DNA of 64,000 nucleotides from CAZZHG01 sp964653655. Its GTDB lineage: Bacteria; Bdellovibrionota; FAC87; UBA2466. Positions 7,860-17,651 of this stretch are shown in pieces (the first letter of the stretch is position 1; each line of letters opens with the position of its first letter). The stretch covers positions 22,145-86,144 of the forward strand of contig CAZZHG010000005.1 in NCBI GenBank assembly GCA_964653655.1, given 5' to 3'. Position numbers and translations under genes: made by a program. The notes under the pieces are model-generated. The model ran no database searches. It saw only the letters and a program-made list of their open reading frames with translations, and was not told where the DNA came from.

Positions 7860-10355
7860 ATGGACTTTCGTCGCTACATCCTTATCGCGTTTTCCATCGT
7901 CCTCATCTCCGCTTGCGGAAAGAAGCCCGGCCTCGAAGGCCAAGCGGCGGCGCCTTCCGACGGCTGCGCGATGGTCGAAGGACCTAACTTCAGCAACTTC
8001 AAAGCTTGTTACAAAGACATGGACGGCCTCGCCGTGTTCCAAGGCGATATCGTCCTCGGCAGCGTCGAGCAGCTCCAGATGCGCACCGCGGTCGATTCCG
8101 ACGCCGCGACTTCCTTGAGCTCTCATGAAAAGGATCGCTTCTGGCCGAGCAGCCTCATCCCGTACACGGTGGAAGGCGGCTTGAGCCTCTCCGCGATTAT
8201 CACCGCGCAGACGGACCTCACGGTCCGCGCCGGAATCATTTTCGTTCCCCGCTCGATTCAGACGGATTACATCGCTTACGTTCCCACCAGCGATCCGGCG
8301 ATCTGCGGGCTTTCCCACATCGGCCGCCAGGGAGGCCGTCAGGAAGTGAAAATCGGCATCAACTGCCAGAACGATCGCACGATTCAGCACGAAACGATGC
8401 ACGCTCTCGGCTTCTGGCACGAGCAATCGCGCCCGGACCGCGACGATCACATCCGCATCCGCTGGGAAAACGTGAAGGATCGCTTCCTCTCCGATTTCGA
8501 CAAGATGCCCGTTCTCGCCGAAGGCCTCGGCGCGTACGACTTCGCATCGGTCATGCATTACCGCCGTAACGCCTTCTCCATGAACGGAGACGACACGATT
8601 CAGGCGGACACCGAAGCCCACAACGCCCAAATCGGCACCGGCACCAAAGCCTCCGACGGCGACATCCTGGGCCTCAAGGCGATTTACGGTTCCGAAACCG
8701 AAGTGACTTTCAACGCCGCCGAAACGGAAGCCACCATCAAGTTCAAGACCCCGGTGTATATCTCGAGCCGCGTCCGCTACGGCCGCACGCGCGCGAACCT
8801 CGACCAATCGGTCCTGGAAAGCCCTTTGAAGCTCAGCCACGAAGTGAAGCTCACCGGCCTCACGCCGAAGACGCGTTACTTCTTCAAAGTGGTCACGGGC
8901 TACGATCTTTCTGCGCAGCCGGCCTACGGCATCACCCGCTCGTTCATCACGGACAGAACGGCGCCGCAGATCCTCGATCCGCGCTTTACGGCGGACGGCA
9001 GCGAAATCGAATTCCGTCTCTCGACCGACGAAGACACGATTGCGTCGGTCACCTACTACCAGCTGCCCGACAAGTCGGATAAGCGGGTCGCGCGCGACTC
9101 GGCTTTCGGCAACGTGCACTACATGAAGTTCAGCGTCGGCGCCGGTAACTGGAAGTTCGTCCCCACCGTCATCGACGAAGCGGGTAACGAAACCATCGGC
9201 GCGGTCCATCACTTCAGCAACGACGGTACGGCTCCGATCATCAGCAACATCAACGTGACGAACCGTACGGCGACCACCGCCACGATCAACTGGACGACCA
9301 ACGAAGCCGCCTCCACGATTGTGGACTACGGCACGTCGTCGGGTAACTTGAGCACCCGCCGCACGGGCGCGGCCGCGGCTCTGAGCCACTCGGTTGCTCT
9401 GACGGGTCTCTCGTCGAACCAGACTTATTATTACCGGGTCACCAGCGTGGATCTGGGCGGACGCTCCACGAGCTCGGCCATTCTCACGCTCTCGACGGAC
9501 TTCTCGGCTCCGGTCATCAGCGGCGTCGGCTCGAGCAACGTCTCGGGTACGGGCGCTCGGATCTCTTGGACCACGAATGAGGTTTCCGACTCGAAAGTCA
9601 TCTGGGGAACCAACTGCGCGAGCTTCCCGAACACCCAGTGGCTCGCGGGCGACGTGACGTCGCACGTGGTGGACATCTCGGGTCTCAACCCGACGACGTT
9701 CTACTGCTACAAAGTGGTTTCGAAGGATCCGCAAGGCAACGAGAGCACCTCGGCTGCCGCGACGTTCACGACGACGGCCGCTCCGCCGCCCGTTCTGACC
9801 GCCGCCCTGGTCTCGGTCGCCTCTTCGGGCGTCACGATCACCTGGAACACGGATATCTCGTCGAGCTCGGTCGTGATTTACGGAACGTCCTCGGGCAGCT
9901 ATCCGAGCACGGCTTCGAGCGCGGGCAACACCACCGCTCACTCGGTGACGATTGCGGCGGGCAGCCTGGTTCAGGGCCAGACGTACTACTTCAAGGTCCG
10001 GTCCGCGAGCCCCTCGGGCGCGACGGCCACCGGCCCCGAGCAGAGCTTCATCTTCCAGGACACGGTCACCGTGTCGGTTGCGCTTAACGGGTACGGCCAG
10101 TACTGGTACTTGCCGCGCTACGTGACGGCGACGTCGAACAAAGCCAACTCGGGCTCGACGACGATGACGTTGAAGTTCATCTGGCGCTCGGGCAACCAGG
10201 AGTTCGACTCCATCCCGATGACCTACAATGCGGCGGCCAACAACTACACGGCGGAAATCCCGTTCGGATACTCGTACAACTACATCTATCCGGGCTCGGC
10301 GTACCTCCGCGTGGTTTCTTCGCTCGGCGGTAAAGCCGAATGGAAGAACTACTAA
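7860..10355 (+). CDS. Astacin-family (M12A) metalloprotease lipoprotein with fibronectin-like repeats
   Basis: The product has 831 residues. The ATG at 7860 follows a GGAG site and opens a lipoprotein signal (IVLISAC, acylated Cys19). The catalytic domain (about 70-280) has the full astacin zinc signature HE-x2-H-x2-GFWHE-x-x-R-x-DRD (His177, His181, His187) and the Met-turn SVMHY near residue 232. Downstream are about five fibronectin III-like or purple-phosphatase-N-like modules with repeated WTTNE-x-A/V-x2-T/K-x-V-x-YG motifs, then a C-terminal beta region. This is a surface-anchored protease with adhesive or substrate-binding repeats, suited to digesting polymers or prey. Confidence 0.88.
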   Translation: MDFRRYILIAFSIVLISACGKKPGLEGQAAAPSDGCAMVEGPNFSNFKACYKDMDGLAVFQGDIVLGSVEQLQMRTAVDSDAATSLSSHEKDRFWPSSLIPYTVEGGLSLSAIITAQTDLTVRAGIIFVPRSIQTDYIAYVPTSDPAICGLSHIGRQGGRQEVKIGINCQNDRTIQHETMHALGFWHEQSRPDRDDHIRIRWENVKDRFLSDFDKMPVLAEGLGAYDFASVMHYRRNAFSMNGDDTIQADTEAHNAQIGTGTKASDGDILGLKAIYGSETEVTFNAAETEATIKFKTPVYISSRVRYGRTRANLDQSVLESPLKLSHEVKLTGLTPKTRYFFKVVTGYDLSAQPAYGITRSFITDRTAPQILDPRFTADGSEIEFRLSTDEDTIASVTYYQLPDKSDKRVARDSAFGNVHYMKFSVGAGNWKFVPTVIDEAGNETIGAVHHFSNDGTAPIISNINVTNRTATTATINWTTNEAASTIVDYGTSSGNLSTRRTGAAAALSHSVALTGLSSNQTYYYRVTSVDLGGRSTSSAILTLSTDFSAPVISGVGSSNVSGTGARISWTTNEVSDSKVIWGTNCASFPNTQWLAGDVTSHVVDISGLNPTTFYCYKVVSKDPQGNESTSAAATFTTTAAPPPVLTAALVSVASSGVTITWNTDISSSSVVIYGTSSGSYPSTASSAGNTTAHSVTIAAGSLVQGQTYYFKVRSASPSGATATGPEQSFIFQDTVTVSVALNGYGQYWYLPRYVTATSNKANSGSTTMTLKFIWRSGNQEFDSIPMTYNAAANNYTAEIPFGYSYNYIYPGSAYLRVVSSLGGKAEWKNY

Positions 10356-11026
10356 GTAAGTAAGCCATCCAATATGGTGAGGGTGCGGTCCAGACGGGCC
10401 GCGACCGAAGGATCGTGAGTCACGACGAAGAGGGCTGTCTTGCGGCTGGCGCAAAGCCCTTGGAGTAGGCTCAAGACTTCCTTGCCCTGGGCGGAATCGA
10501 GACTTCCGGTGGGCTCGTCGGCAAGCACCACCCAAGGATCGGCGACGAGAGCGCGGGCGACGGCGACTCTTTGCAGCTCTCCGCCGGAGAGCTCGGGCGG
10601 ATAGCATTCCGCCTTATCCTCGAGGTCCACGGACTTCAGACAATCGAGGGCTTTCTTTCGCCGGGTGGCTGCGTCCGCTCCGTCGAGCAGCAGCGGCAGC
10701 TCGACGTTTTCCAACGCCGTGAGAGTCGGCACGAGATTGAAGAACTGAAAGACGAATCCAAGATGGCGGCGGCGGAAACGGGAAAGCGTTTCGTCCGAAA
10801 GCCGCGTGAGATCCTGCTCGGCGATGCAAACGCTTCCCGAGGAAGGCGCTTCGAGCCCGCCCAAAAGATGAAGAAGCGTGCTTTTCCCCGAGCCCGAGGG
10901 CCCCATCAGCGCGACACTTTCGCCCGGCTCGACGGCAAGGCTAACACCACGCAGCACCGCTCTGGCGTTGGGAGAGAAGGATTTCGTCAGGGAGTCGGCT
11001 CGAATCACGGCCGAATTCTTCCACAC
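10352..11026 (-). CDS. ABC transporter ATPase, LolD/YbbA type
   Basis: The protein has 224 residues with all ABC ATPase motifs: Walker A GPSGSGKST, Q-loop FVFQFFN, signature LSGGELQ, Walker B VVLADEPTGSLD and H-loop VVTHD. It groups by length and sequence with MacB/LolD/YbbA ATPases that drive FtsX-type permeases. The likely start is a GTG (10-residue longer than a second GTG). The partner permease is divergent, with only 29 bases between the starts. The stop overlaps the end of the convergent astacin gene by 4 bases. Confidence 0.85.
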   Translation of the reverse strand: MWKNSAVIRADSLTKSFSPNARAVLRGVSLAVEPGESVALMGPSGSGKSTLLHLLGGLEAPSSGSVCIAEQDLTRLSDETLSRFRRRHLGFVFQFFNLVPTLTALENVELPLLLDGADAATRRKKALDCLKSVDLEDKAECYPPELSGGELQRVAVARALVADPWVVLADEPTGSLDSAQGKEVLSLLQGLCASRKTALFVVTHDPSVAARLDRTLTILDGLLT

Positions 11027-11055
11027 CCGGGCCCCGTAGACTAGACTCTTCGGCC

Positions 11056-13590
11056 ATGGGAAGGCGGGGAAGTTTGGGAGCGGGATTGGGGCGCACTTCG
11101 CTCCGCGTGCCCTCGCGCGCGCTTCTCACCATCAGCTGCCTTGCGCTCGGCATCGCTCTTTTCACCTGCGTCGAAAGAATCCGCACCGCCACTTTCGATG
11201 CGTTCAAAAGAGCGCAAGATACCGTCGTCGGAAAAGCGGACCTCGTCGTTACGGCGGGGGAGACGGGCATACCCGAGACAGCCATGCGAGTCATCGGACC
11301 GACGCCCGGGGTTTTGTTCTCCCTTCCCCGAGTCGCCTTGCGCGCTTTCAATGCGGACTCCCAAGACAAGTCCGAAACCCTTTCCCTCTTTGGAGTCGAT
11401 CTCTTCCGCGAGCGCTTCGTGCGTACGACGACGGCGCGGCCATGGACGACCGCGGGGAATCTCTCGGACCTGAAGTCCCCCGACGCCATCGCCGTCGCCC
11501 CTTTACTCGCCGAAAAGCGCGGACTCGCCGTCGGCTCCTCCTTGCGGCTCGCGACCGCGTACGGCATCCGTACTTTCAAGGTGCGGGCGATTCTCGACTC
11601 CACCGGGCCGCTATCGGTTTTCGGCGGTTCCGCCGTCGTGATGTCGCTACCCGCCTCCCAAGCTCACTTCGGACGCGAGGGACGGCTCGATCGCATCGAA
11701 GTCCTTCTGAAGAAGGAAGCCAACGTCGAGCAAATGAGAAGCATTCTTGCCGCGAAGCTCGGACCCGGCACCCAAGTGGAAGTTTCAGAACGTAGAGCGG
11801 AAGGTTTCGCCCGGCTCGGAGATTCCTTGCAGACGGCGCTACGGCTCTTTGGCCTCGTGGCCCTCAGCGTCGCTCTGCTCGTCGCGGGAGGCTCGCTCGA
11901 TTTCCACGTGGCCCTCCGCCGCCGGGAAATCGCGTTGAGACGGGCACTCGGCGCTTCCCGCCGCCAGGTCGTCGTCTCAATCGTGAGCGAGGCCGTCGGC
12001 ATGGGGCTCGTCGGCACAGTACTCGGAATAGGACTTGGCCGGCTTCTCGCCACCAATCTCGCCGGGCTCGTCGAAAAAATGTGGCTCGGGCAATTTCGGG
12101 TCGCTCTCGAAATTCATCCGAAGGATGTCGGCTCCGCGGAAGTTCCCCTCGCTCTGCTCGTCGGCCTGGGGGCTACGTTCGTTTCGGCTCTGCCGGCCGC
12201 GTGGCGAGCGGCTTCGGTCGCTCCCGCGGAGGGTTGGCGCCCGGCTCGGCCAAGCTCCAGTCGGGAGCCGTCGGTTCTGCCGTGGTTTCTCGTCGGATAC
12301 GCGGCGCTTTCGTTAAGTTTCGGTTGGTTCGCCGTTCACCCGGTGCTCGCGGTACTGGAAGCGTTGTCGGCCATTGGCGCCGTCGCCCTTTTCGCGCCGA
12401 GATTCGTGCGGGCGGTTTGCGGGCAGCTCGCGAAAATTCCGATCGGTGCCAGGTTCGGGCTTCTGACTCTCGCGCTTCGAAATCTATCGCGCGCTTCGGG
12501 ACGAACGGCGGGCGCTTCCAGAATCCTTGCTCTGTCTCTAGGGTTTGGAGTCGTGCTCGCGGTGTTGAATGCAAGTCTGGAAGCCTCCATCGAGCGAGCT
12601 CTCTCCTACACGCTTCAAGGAGATCTCGTCGTATCCGGGCGGGGAAAAATTCTCGGCAACTGGAGCCAGCCTCTCCACCAAAGCGTCGGAGCGAAACTTC
12701 GGGAGGTTCCCGGCATTCGAAATGCTTCCGCCACCCGCTACGTGCCGTGGAGCTACACCGGCGCCTCCGTCGGGATCAAAGCCTTCGACAAGCCGGCCGT
12801 GGGAGAAACGCTTTTCGCCGTTCGCGAGCCGTCCTATGAAGAAGCCGCAAGCAGCCTGTTTGAACGAACGAGCGTCCTTATATCGGAGTCATTCCGCCGG
12901 AAATTCCGCCTAGGACAAGGAGACTCGCTGACCCTCGAAACTCCTTCGGGCCCGGCGACCTTTCCCATCGCCGGTATCGTCGACGATTACGCCCATTCGG
13001 GCGGTGTGATCTATTTGAACCGCGATCATTACCGCGCCCTTTGGAAAGACGAGCTGGTATCGCACTTTCGAGTAGAGCTTGCGCCGGGGGTCTCCGCGGA
13101 AAACATTCGCTCCGGTCTTGGCGGTGAACTGGGTTTGGAAGCAATGATGCCCGGAGAGCTGCGGGAGCAGGTCAGAGATTCCGTCCGGCAGAGTTTCGCC
13201 TTCGCCAAAGCGCTCGAAGCAGTGGCGATACTGATCGCGCTGCTGGGCGCCGCTTCCGCCGTGACTCTGGCGCTTCTCGACCGAAGCAGTGAGCTTTCGG
13301 CGATGCGTGCCGTCGGCATGTCGAAGGGTCAGCTCCATCGGCTGCTCACTCTCGAGCTTGGGATTTTGGGGGCTCTAACCGCGGTTTGCGCGGCCGGCAT
13401 CGGACTTCTCGTCGGGGCGGGATGGGCTCTGGTGACTTTGGGCGAGGTGCTGGGCTGGACCGTGCGGCTATCGGTTCCGGCGGATCGAATCGGATTTGCC
13501 GTCGCCCTCGGCGCCGCGGCCATGATCGCCGCCGGCTGGATCCCTCTGAAAAAGCACGGGCGCCGGCTTTCACCGGCGCCCGTCTCTTGA
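11056..13590 (+). CDS. FtsX-like ABC permease, YbbP-like
   Basis: The protein has 844 residues, the length of YbbP-type permeases with two FtsX modules. Membrane segments are visible near residue 25 (RALLTISCLALGIALFT), at 260-340 (LFGLVALSVALLVAGG, VGMGLVGTVLGIGLG), near 400-450, near 490 (FGVVLAVLNASL) and in the C-terminal FtsX domain (AVAILIALLGAASAVTLAL, LGILGALTAVCAAGIGLLV). Two large extracytoplasmic domains separate them. It should work with the divergent ATPase at 10352-11026 in exporting or extracting a lipid or lipoprotein-like substrate; the substrate is unknown. No clear ribosome site precedes the ATG. Confidence 0.82.
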   Translation: MGRRGSLGAGLGRTSLRVPSRALLTISCLALGIALFTCVERIRTATFDAFKRAQDTVVGKADLVVTAGETGIPETAMRVIGPTPGVLFSLPRVALRAFNADSQDKSETLSLFGVDLFRERFVRTTTARPWTTAGNLSDLKSPDAIAVAPLLAEKRGLAVGSSLRLATAYGIRTFKVRAILDSTGPLSVFGGSAVVMSLPASQAHFGREGRLDRIEVLLKKEANVEQMRSILAAKLGPGTQVEVSERRAEGFARLGDSLQTALRLFGLVALSVALLVAGGSLDFHVALRRREIALRRALGASRRQVVVSIVSEAVGMGLVGTVLGIGLGRLLATNLAGLVEKMWLGQFRVALEIHPKDVGSAEVPLALLVGLGATFVSALPAAWRAASVAPAEGWRPARPSSSREPSVLPWFLVGYAALSLSFGWFAVHPVLAVLEALSAIGAVALFAPRFVRAVCGQLAKIPIGARFGLLTLALRNLSRASGRTAGASRILALSLGFGVVLAVLNASLEASIERALSYTLQGDLVVSGRGKILGNWSQPLHQSVGAKLREVPGIRNASATRYVPWSYTGASVGIKAFDKPAVGETLFAVREPSYEEAASSLFERTSVLISESFRRKFRLGQGDSLTLETPSGPATFPIAGIVDDYAHSGGVIYLNRDHYRALWKDELVSHFRVELAPGVSAENIRSGLGGELGLEAMMPGELREQVRDSVRQSFAFAKALEAVAILIALLGAASAVTLALLDRSSELSAMRAVGMSKGQLHRLLTLELGILGALTAVCAAGIGLLVGAGWALVTLGEVLGWTVRLSVPADRIGFAVALGAAAMIAAGWIPLKKHGRRLSPAPVS
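13556..13583. terminator. 11-bp perfect hairpin inside the last codons of the permease gene
   Basis: Arms ACGGGCGCCGG (13556-13566) and CCGGCGCCCGT (13573-13583) pair perfectly around a 6-base loop (CTTTCA). It overlaps codons of the permease C-terminus just before the stop and sits between convergent genes, so it can end transcription from both sides. Confidence 0.6.
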
Positions 13591-13600
13591 AACTCGTCGA

Positions 13601-14116
13601 TTACTGCTTCGTGAACGCGAGTGTCGCGGCGGCCGTCGAATCGTCATCGAACGTGATGGCGACCGTCGCGTCGATCTTCGTGGCGCTCCATGTGCCGGTA
13701 ACCGTATAGGACTTCACTTGACCGGTGACGTTGGTGCCCGAGCCGGAGATCGCGCCGTCTCCATTCAAGGTTCCCGTCACGTCTCCGTAAACCGACGAAG
13801 TCTTTGCCGTCAGCGTCGCCGCCGTAGCCGCGACCGTCGCTTCAAACGCCTCGGAGGCGGGGTTGCTGCCACCGAACACGTTGCCATCCAAGTCAAAAGC
13901 GAAGTTCAGATCACCCGCCGCGCGGGTGGCTTTCGTCACGGTGACCGCAGCGGCACCAGTGCTGCTGAAAGTGGTGTTAGTCCACGTTCCGGTCCAGGTT
14001 CCAACGTAGGTGTCGGGAGTGAGCGCGGTATCGCCACAACCTTGAATGAGAACCATCACGGCAACAGCGGCGATGGACAAGAATGCTAGGGCGGCTTTCC
14101 TGCTGAACTGGTTCAT
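13601..14116 (-). CDS. Lipoprotein of unknown function
   Basis: The protein has 171 residues. The signal peptide ends in a lipobox (VLIQGC), so Cys27 should be acylated. The mature part is Thr/Ala/Gly-rich and beta-stranded (VGTWTGTWTNTTFSS, VTGTLNGDGAISGSG), like small lipocalin or beta-barrel-like lipoproteins of unknown role. It converges with the permease gene across the shared hairpin at 13556-13583. Confidence 0.7.
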   Translation of the reverse strand: MNQFSRKAALAFLSIAAVAVMVLIQGCGDTALTPDTYVGTWTGTWTNTTFSSTGAAAVTVTKATRAAGDLNFAFDLDGNVFGGSNPASEAFEATVAATAATLTAKTSSVYGDVTGTLNGDGAISGSGTNVTGQVKSYTVTGTWSATKIDATVAITFDDDSTAAATLAFTKQ

Positions 14117-14190
14117 GGATGTCTCCTGAGTTGGGGAAAAAATTAAGAGGCCTTAATTCTCAGGGAATGGCTCGGTGCGCGTCAATGGCG

Positions 14191-15309
14191 TTAGCCCTGG
14201 GGCGGCGCGACGGGAGGAAAATACTTTTCGCGCAGTTTCAGGAAGGGAATCTCGACGACAAAACGCATTACTACGGCGGCGGCGAGACTCACCGCCCAAA
14301 CGACCCAGAGGCTCGTGCTCCGAAGATCGTGGCGGGCCCAAAGGAGCACGGGGATCTGGATCAGGTAGAAGCTGTAAGTGATGTCGGAGAAGAATTTCAT
14401 AACCGGCCGTTTGCCGCCGATGCCGAAGGGTTTGCCGAGACAGCCGAGAATCACCACGCCGAACGAAAGCGCGATGGCCATCGGGTAGAAGATCCGCCAT
14501 CCGAGCTCGTCCCAGTCTTCCCGAACGTAGTAACAACCAACGACTAGAGCGGTGCCGACGGCAACGAGCCACGCAGCGCGTTTGCCCTCGGCCCATTTTC
14601 GAAACGGAAGCGCCGCGATCGTGACGCCGACGAAGAGGCCCCCGAGATAGTGATGGGTCACGAACCGCTCCGGGCCGGCGGCCGAAAACGCGGCCGGAAG
14701 CCGGGCGAGGATCGCAACCACCATGCCGACGATTCCCGTGCCGAGCACGAGTTGGTTTACCGAGACTTTCGGAAGCAGCTTCTTTATTCCGACAAACAAC
14801 AACGGCAGAAGCAAATAGAACTGCTCTTCCACGCAAAGAGACCACGACCAATCGAAATGCCCGGGTTTGGGATCCGTGTAGTTCTGTAAAAAGAAAACGT
14901 ACTGAAGGAAATTTCCCCACGGCACGTCGTGATCCCGCAGAGCTCCGGCCCGAAGGAGAATCAGCGTGAAAAAATACGCAGGCAAGGTGCGAAGCCAGCG
15001 TCTTGCCCAGAAACGACGGACGGCGAGAGCGCCCGTGCGGTTCCATTCGTCGAGAATGAGGCGCGCGATGAGAAATCCGCTCAGCACGAAGAACATGTCG
15101 ATCCCGTTCATTCCCCAGCGAAGCGGATCGCGCAGCCAATCGGCGCGATCGAAATACCGGAACGTGACCGTGTGACTCGAGAAAGCCCAGAACGCCGCGC
15201 CCGCGCGCAGGAAATCCAGCAGCGGATAGTGCTCGCGGTGCACGACGGCGGCGCTCGTAACGAGCCGCAGTTCAGGTCTGGTCTTGGTTGTGGCCCTAGC
15301 CTTACCCAT
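14191..15309 (-). CDS. Acyltransferase 3 family integral membrane protein
   Basis: The protein has 372 residues, counted from the ATG at 15307-15309 with a GGAAGAG site; upstream in-frame starts at 15333 and 15459 are possible. It shows the acyltransferase 3 pattern: LLDFLRAGAAFWAFSSH near the N-terminus (catalytic His), IDMFFVLSGFLI, the RRFWARRWLRTLPAY motif, then about eight further membrane segments. These enzymes transfer acetyl or other acyl groups to exopolysaccharide, O-antigen or peptidoglycan. No polysaccharide cluster is adjacent. Membrane segment LVAVGTALVVGCYYV is typical. Confidence 0.85.
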   Translation of the reverse strand: MGKARATTKTRPELRLVTSAAVVHREHYPLLDFLRAGAAFWAFSSHTVTFRYFDRADWLRDPLRWGMNGIDMFFVLSGFLIARLILDEWNRTGALAVRRFWARRWLRTLPAYFFTLILLRAGALRDHDVPWGNFLQYVFFLQNYTDPKPGHFDWSWSLCVEEQFYLLLPLLFVGIKKLLPKVSVNQLVLGTGIVGMVVAILARLPAAFSAAGPERFVTHHYLGGLFVGVTIAALPFRKWAEGKRAAWLVAVGTALVVGCYYVREDWDELGWRIFYPMAIALSFGVVILGCLGKPFGIGGKRPVMKFFSDITYSFYLIQIPVLLWARHDLRSTSLWVVWAVSLAAAVVMRFVVEIPFLKLREKYFPPVAPPQG

Positions 15310-15571
15310 GGGTTCTCTCTTCCTTATCGGCATGTCCGGGGCGGCGCCCAAAGCTAGATCGGTCTGAGGAAAACGCCGCCCAAAGGCTGGGCGTTCCGAA
15401 GGCGAATGGGTTCGGGCAGTTGAAGGGGGGCCTAGGGGGTGTGTACAGGCAGAATACACTTCGGCGCGCTTAAGCCTGTCGGATATTTACATATATTCAG
15501 TCATTTAGGACGTTTCCAAGGGGCACGGTGGTTGCAATTTGGAGGGGTACGCCTTTCGTTTGGAGTGAGCC

Positions 15572-16777
15572 TTGAAGAACCACAACTTCGCGCTTCTTAG
15601 TATCCTGCTGTGTGTATTTCTGTCCGGCTGTTTCACGATGCCCGGCAAGGGAACGCACACCAACAACTCTACGGTCGCCGACCCGCAACCCTCGAGCGGC
15701 CCCTACGTTTCGGGTCCGAGCGCCGGTGGCGACGGAGACGCGATTCACGGTGGCGACCCGGACGAGCTGGTTATCGATGAGATGCTCACGAAGCTCGACA
15801 CTCTTTTCGGCAAAATCGAGCGCGGGGAATTGAACGGAAGAATCGGCCTCGCGCCGGATGCCTGCCCGACCCAGCCGCTCGGAATTTTTTGCGAGACGCT
15901 CAATCTTTCGGCCGCTCAGAAGTCCTACGTGGAAGATTTCACGAAAGGCGCGGCCGCTTCGGTCCGCGATCTTCTGCGCACTCGCTCACAGGCGCGTTTC
16001 CGTTTCACCGCCCGTTTCGGCTCCGTCCGCGCGAGCGACGGCCAAATCCGCGAAGTGCTCGCGTGGATCGAAAACGATGCCGCCGGTAAGCCGATCGTGA
16101 TGCTGAACGAATCGGTTCGGACGCTCGAGACCGCGCGCAAGTTCGCTCTCGTTTCCCACGAAGTTTTGCATCTCGCCAACCGCATCGAAGACGGCTCGAG
16201 CGCTCCGCTCTTTCCGTCGGCGATGGGCGAAGGCCGCCGGCTCGCCGATACGGTGGGCGCCGCGCTCGCGACTCTCGTTTATCTGCGCGATACCGCAAAG
16301 GCTCCGACTCTCGTCGGGCTTTACCTCATCGGAGGCCGGGTCGCCGAACTGAAACGAAACGGATCCACTTACCAGCTCGTCAACGAGTATGGTTCAGCTT
16401 CCGGCGCCAACATCACCGAAGTGAACGGAACGTTCCGCATCGTTTCGACGAACCCAGAGTGGAACGGCGTCACCGGGGAAATGGATTACCGGGGCACTAT
16501 CCGCTGGAGCAACAACACGGTATGGGCTCCGCATCCGTTCTCCGTGGAAATTCTAGGTCTCGTCGGCAGCTACGCCTTCGAGGGCGGTTGCCGGGTCGAG
16601 CGAACTGGAGACTCCATCCGCTTCATCAACGAACGCGGAGCGGTTTCCGCCGGATCGATGCTGAGCGGAACGCGCGTCATCGCTGAAGATTGGAACGGCC
16701 TGAGCGGTACCATCAATACGGCCGGCGACATCAGCTGGAACAACGGCACCTTCTGGCGCCGCACTTCCCCCCGATAG
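15572..16777 (+). CDS. Lipoprotein with HExxH-like motif and C-terminal repeats
   Basis: The product has 401 residues. The start is a TTG behind TTGGAGTG; the signal peptide ends in FLSGC (lipoprotein). A segment near residue 194 reads LVSHEVLHLAN, an HExxH pattern as in zincin metallopeptidases, but no third ligand is obvious. The last 140 residues contain two related repeats: NEYGSASGANITEVNGTFR...EWNGVTG...IRWSNNTVW and NERGAVSAGSMLSGTRV...DWNGLSG...ISWNNGTFW. These look like beta modules for surface binding. It converges with the trypsin-like gene with one base between stops. The 262 bases upstream hold no gene. Confidence 0.65.
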   Translation: MKNHNFALLSILLCVFLSGCFTMPGKGTHTNNSTVADPQPSSGPYVSGPSAGGDGDAIHGGDPDELVIDEMLTKLDTLFGKIERGELNGRIGLAPDACPTQPLGIFCETLNLSAAQKSYVEDFTKGAAASVRDLLRTRSQARFRFTARFGSVRASDGQIREVLAWIENDAAGKPIVMLNESVRTLETARKFALVSHEVLHLANRIEDGSSAPLFPSAMGEGRRLADTVGAALATLVYLRDTAKAPTLVGLYLIGGRVAELKRNGSTYQLVNEYGSASGANITEVNGTFRIVSTNPEWNGVTGEMDYRGTIRWSNNTVWAPHPFSVEILGLVGSYAFEGGCRVERTGDSIRFINERGAVSAGSMLSGTRVIAEDWNGLSGTINTAGDISWNNGTFWRRTSPR

Positions 16778-16778
16778 G

Positions 16779-17651
16779 CTAAAACCAAGCGACGAACCAG
16801 CTCCAGAGGATTTTGAGGAAGCTTGCGATCTGCGTGGACGCGAAGTCCGTGCGGCATTGGAAGGTGGGGCGTTCGGCGGTACGGCAATCATCGAAGAGGC
16901 CGAGCCGCAAGTCATCGCTGGCGTTGCGTAGGAAATCGGCGTTGCTTGGGCGATTCAGATTAACGAACGCGGAAAGATAACCGTCATTGTCTTGTCCGCC
17001 GGAATGGCTGATGGCGGTCACGCCCCAGCGGCCGTTCGCGTACCGCAGCAGCGGCCCGCCCGAGTCGCCGAAGCAAGTGCCGGTGCGGTTATCGGAACCG
17101 ATGAGCCCACGAGTTTTTGTTTTGGGAGAATAGAGCTCCACGTACTCACCCACCCGAAGCACCTGGTTGGTGCCCGTGCGCTTGATGCCGGTACCTAGCT
17201 TCGAATCGAAATCGTTACAGCCGAAACCCACGAGCCGCACTTTTTCCGCGGCGCCGGGGGAGTCCGCAAGCGCTATCACCTGGCCTTTGCGGGGATTGGC
17301 GACGTCTTCGTCCATCACCAGAAGCGAAACGTCTTCCGGATCGTTTAGTACGCCCGGCCCGAGATTTCTCACCCGGCTCGTTCCGAAATTTCCAAAGGAA
17401 GTGACGATCGTGTACTCGCCGCGCGCTTGAGTGCAGTGGGCCGCGGTAAGAACCGCGTTCGGGCTCACGAAAGTTCCCGTGCAAACGCCATGACCCCGCG
17501 GCATCACGACCATCACGACGGCCGGATAGTCCGCGGTGACGATGAGGGACCTGTTCGACGGCGCTTCGAGCGCGTCGAGGTCGACTTCCAGGCCGCCCTT
17601 GCCGCAAGCAAGGCACAGAGGAAGCAGCAAAATGGGTAATAGAGAACGCAT
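16779..17651 (-). CDS. Trypsin-like serine protease lipoprotein (S1)
   Basis: The protein has 290 residues. The lipobox LCLAC at residues 12-16 predicts a membrane-anchored lipoprotein. S1 motifs are present: His in LTAAHC, Asp in DPEDVSLLV, Ser in CFGDSGGPL, with a SHSG strand following. It lacks a clear propeptide. The C-terminus (ILWSWFVAWF) is unusually aromatic and hydrophobic. The region upstream (17652-18007) holds a possible terminator/antiterminator that may control it. Confidence 0.85.
   Translation of the reverse strand: MRSLLPILLLPLCLACGKGGLEVDLDALEAPSNRSLIVTADYPAVVMVVMPRGHGVCTGTFVSPNAVLTAAHCTQARGEYTIVTSFGNFGTSRVRNLGPGVLNDPEDVSLLVMDEDVANPRKGQVIALADSPGAAEKVRLVGFGCNDFDSKLGTGIKRTGTNQVLRVGEYVELYSPKTKTRGLIGSDNRTGTCFGDSGGPLLRYANGRWGVTAISHSGGQDNDGYLSAFVNLNRPSNADFLRNASDDLRLGLFDDCRTAERPTFQCRTDFASTQIASFLKILWSWFVAWF

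Noticed and set aside
7815..10607. 930-codon open frame antisense to the astacin gene
   Set aside because: Extremely Arg-rich shadow of a high-GC gene read on the opposite strand; the astacin frame has the signal, zinc motif and repeats.
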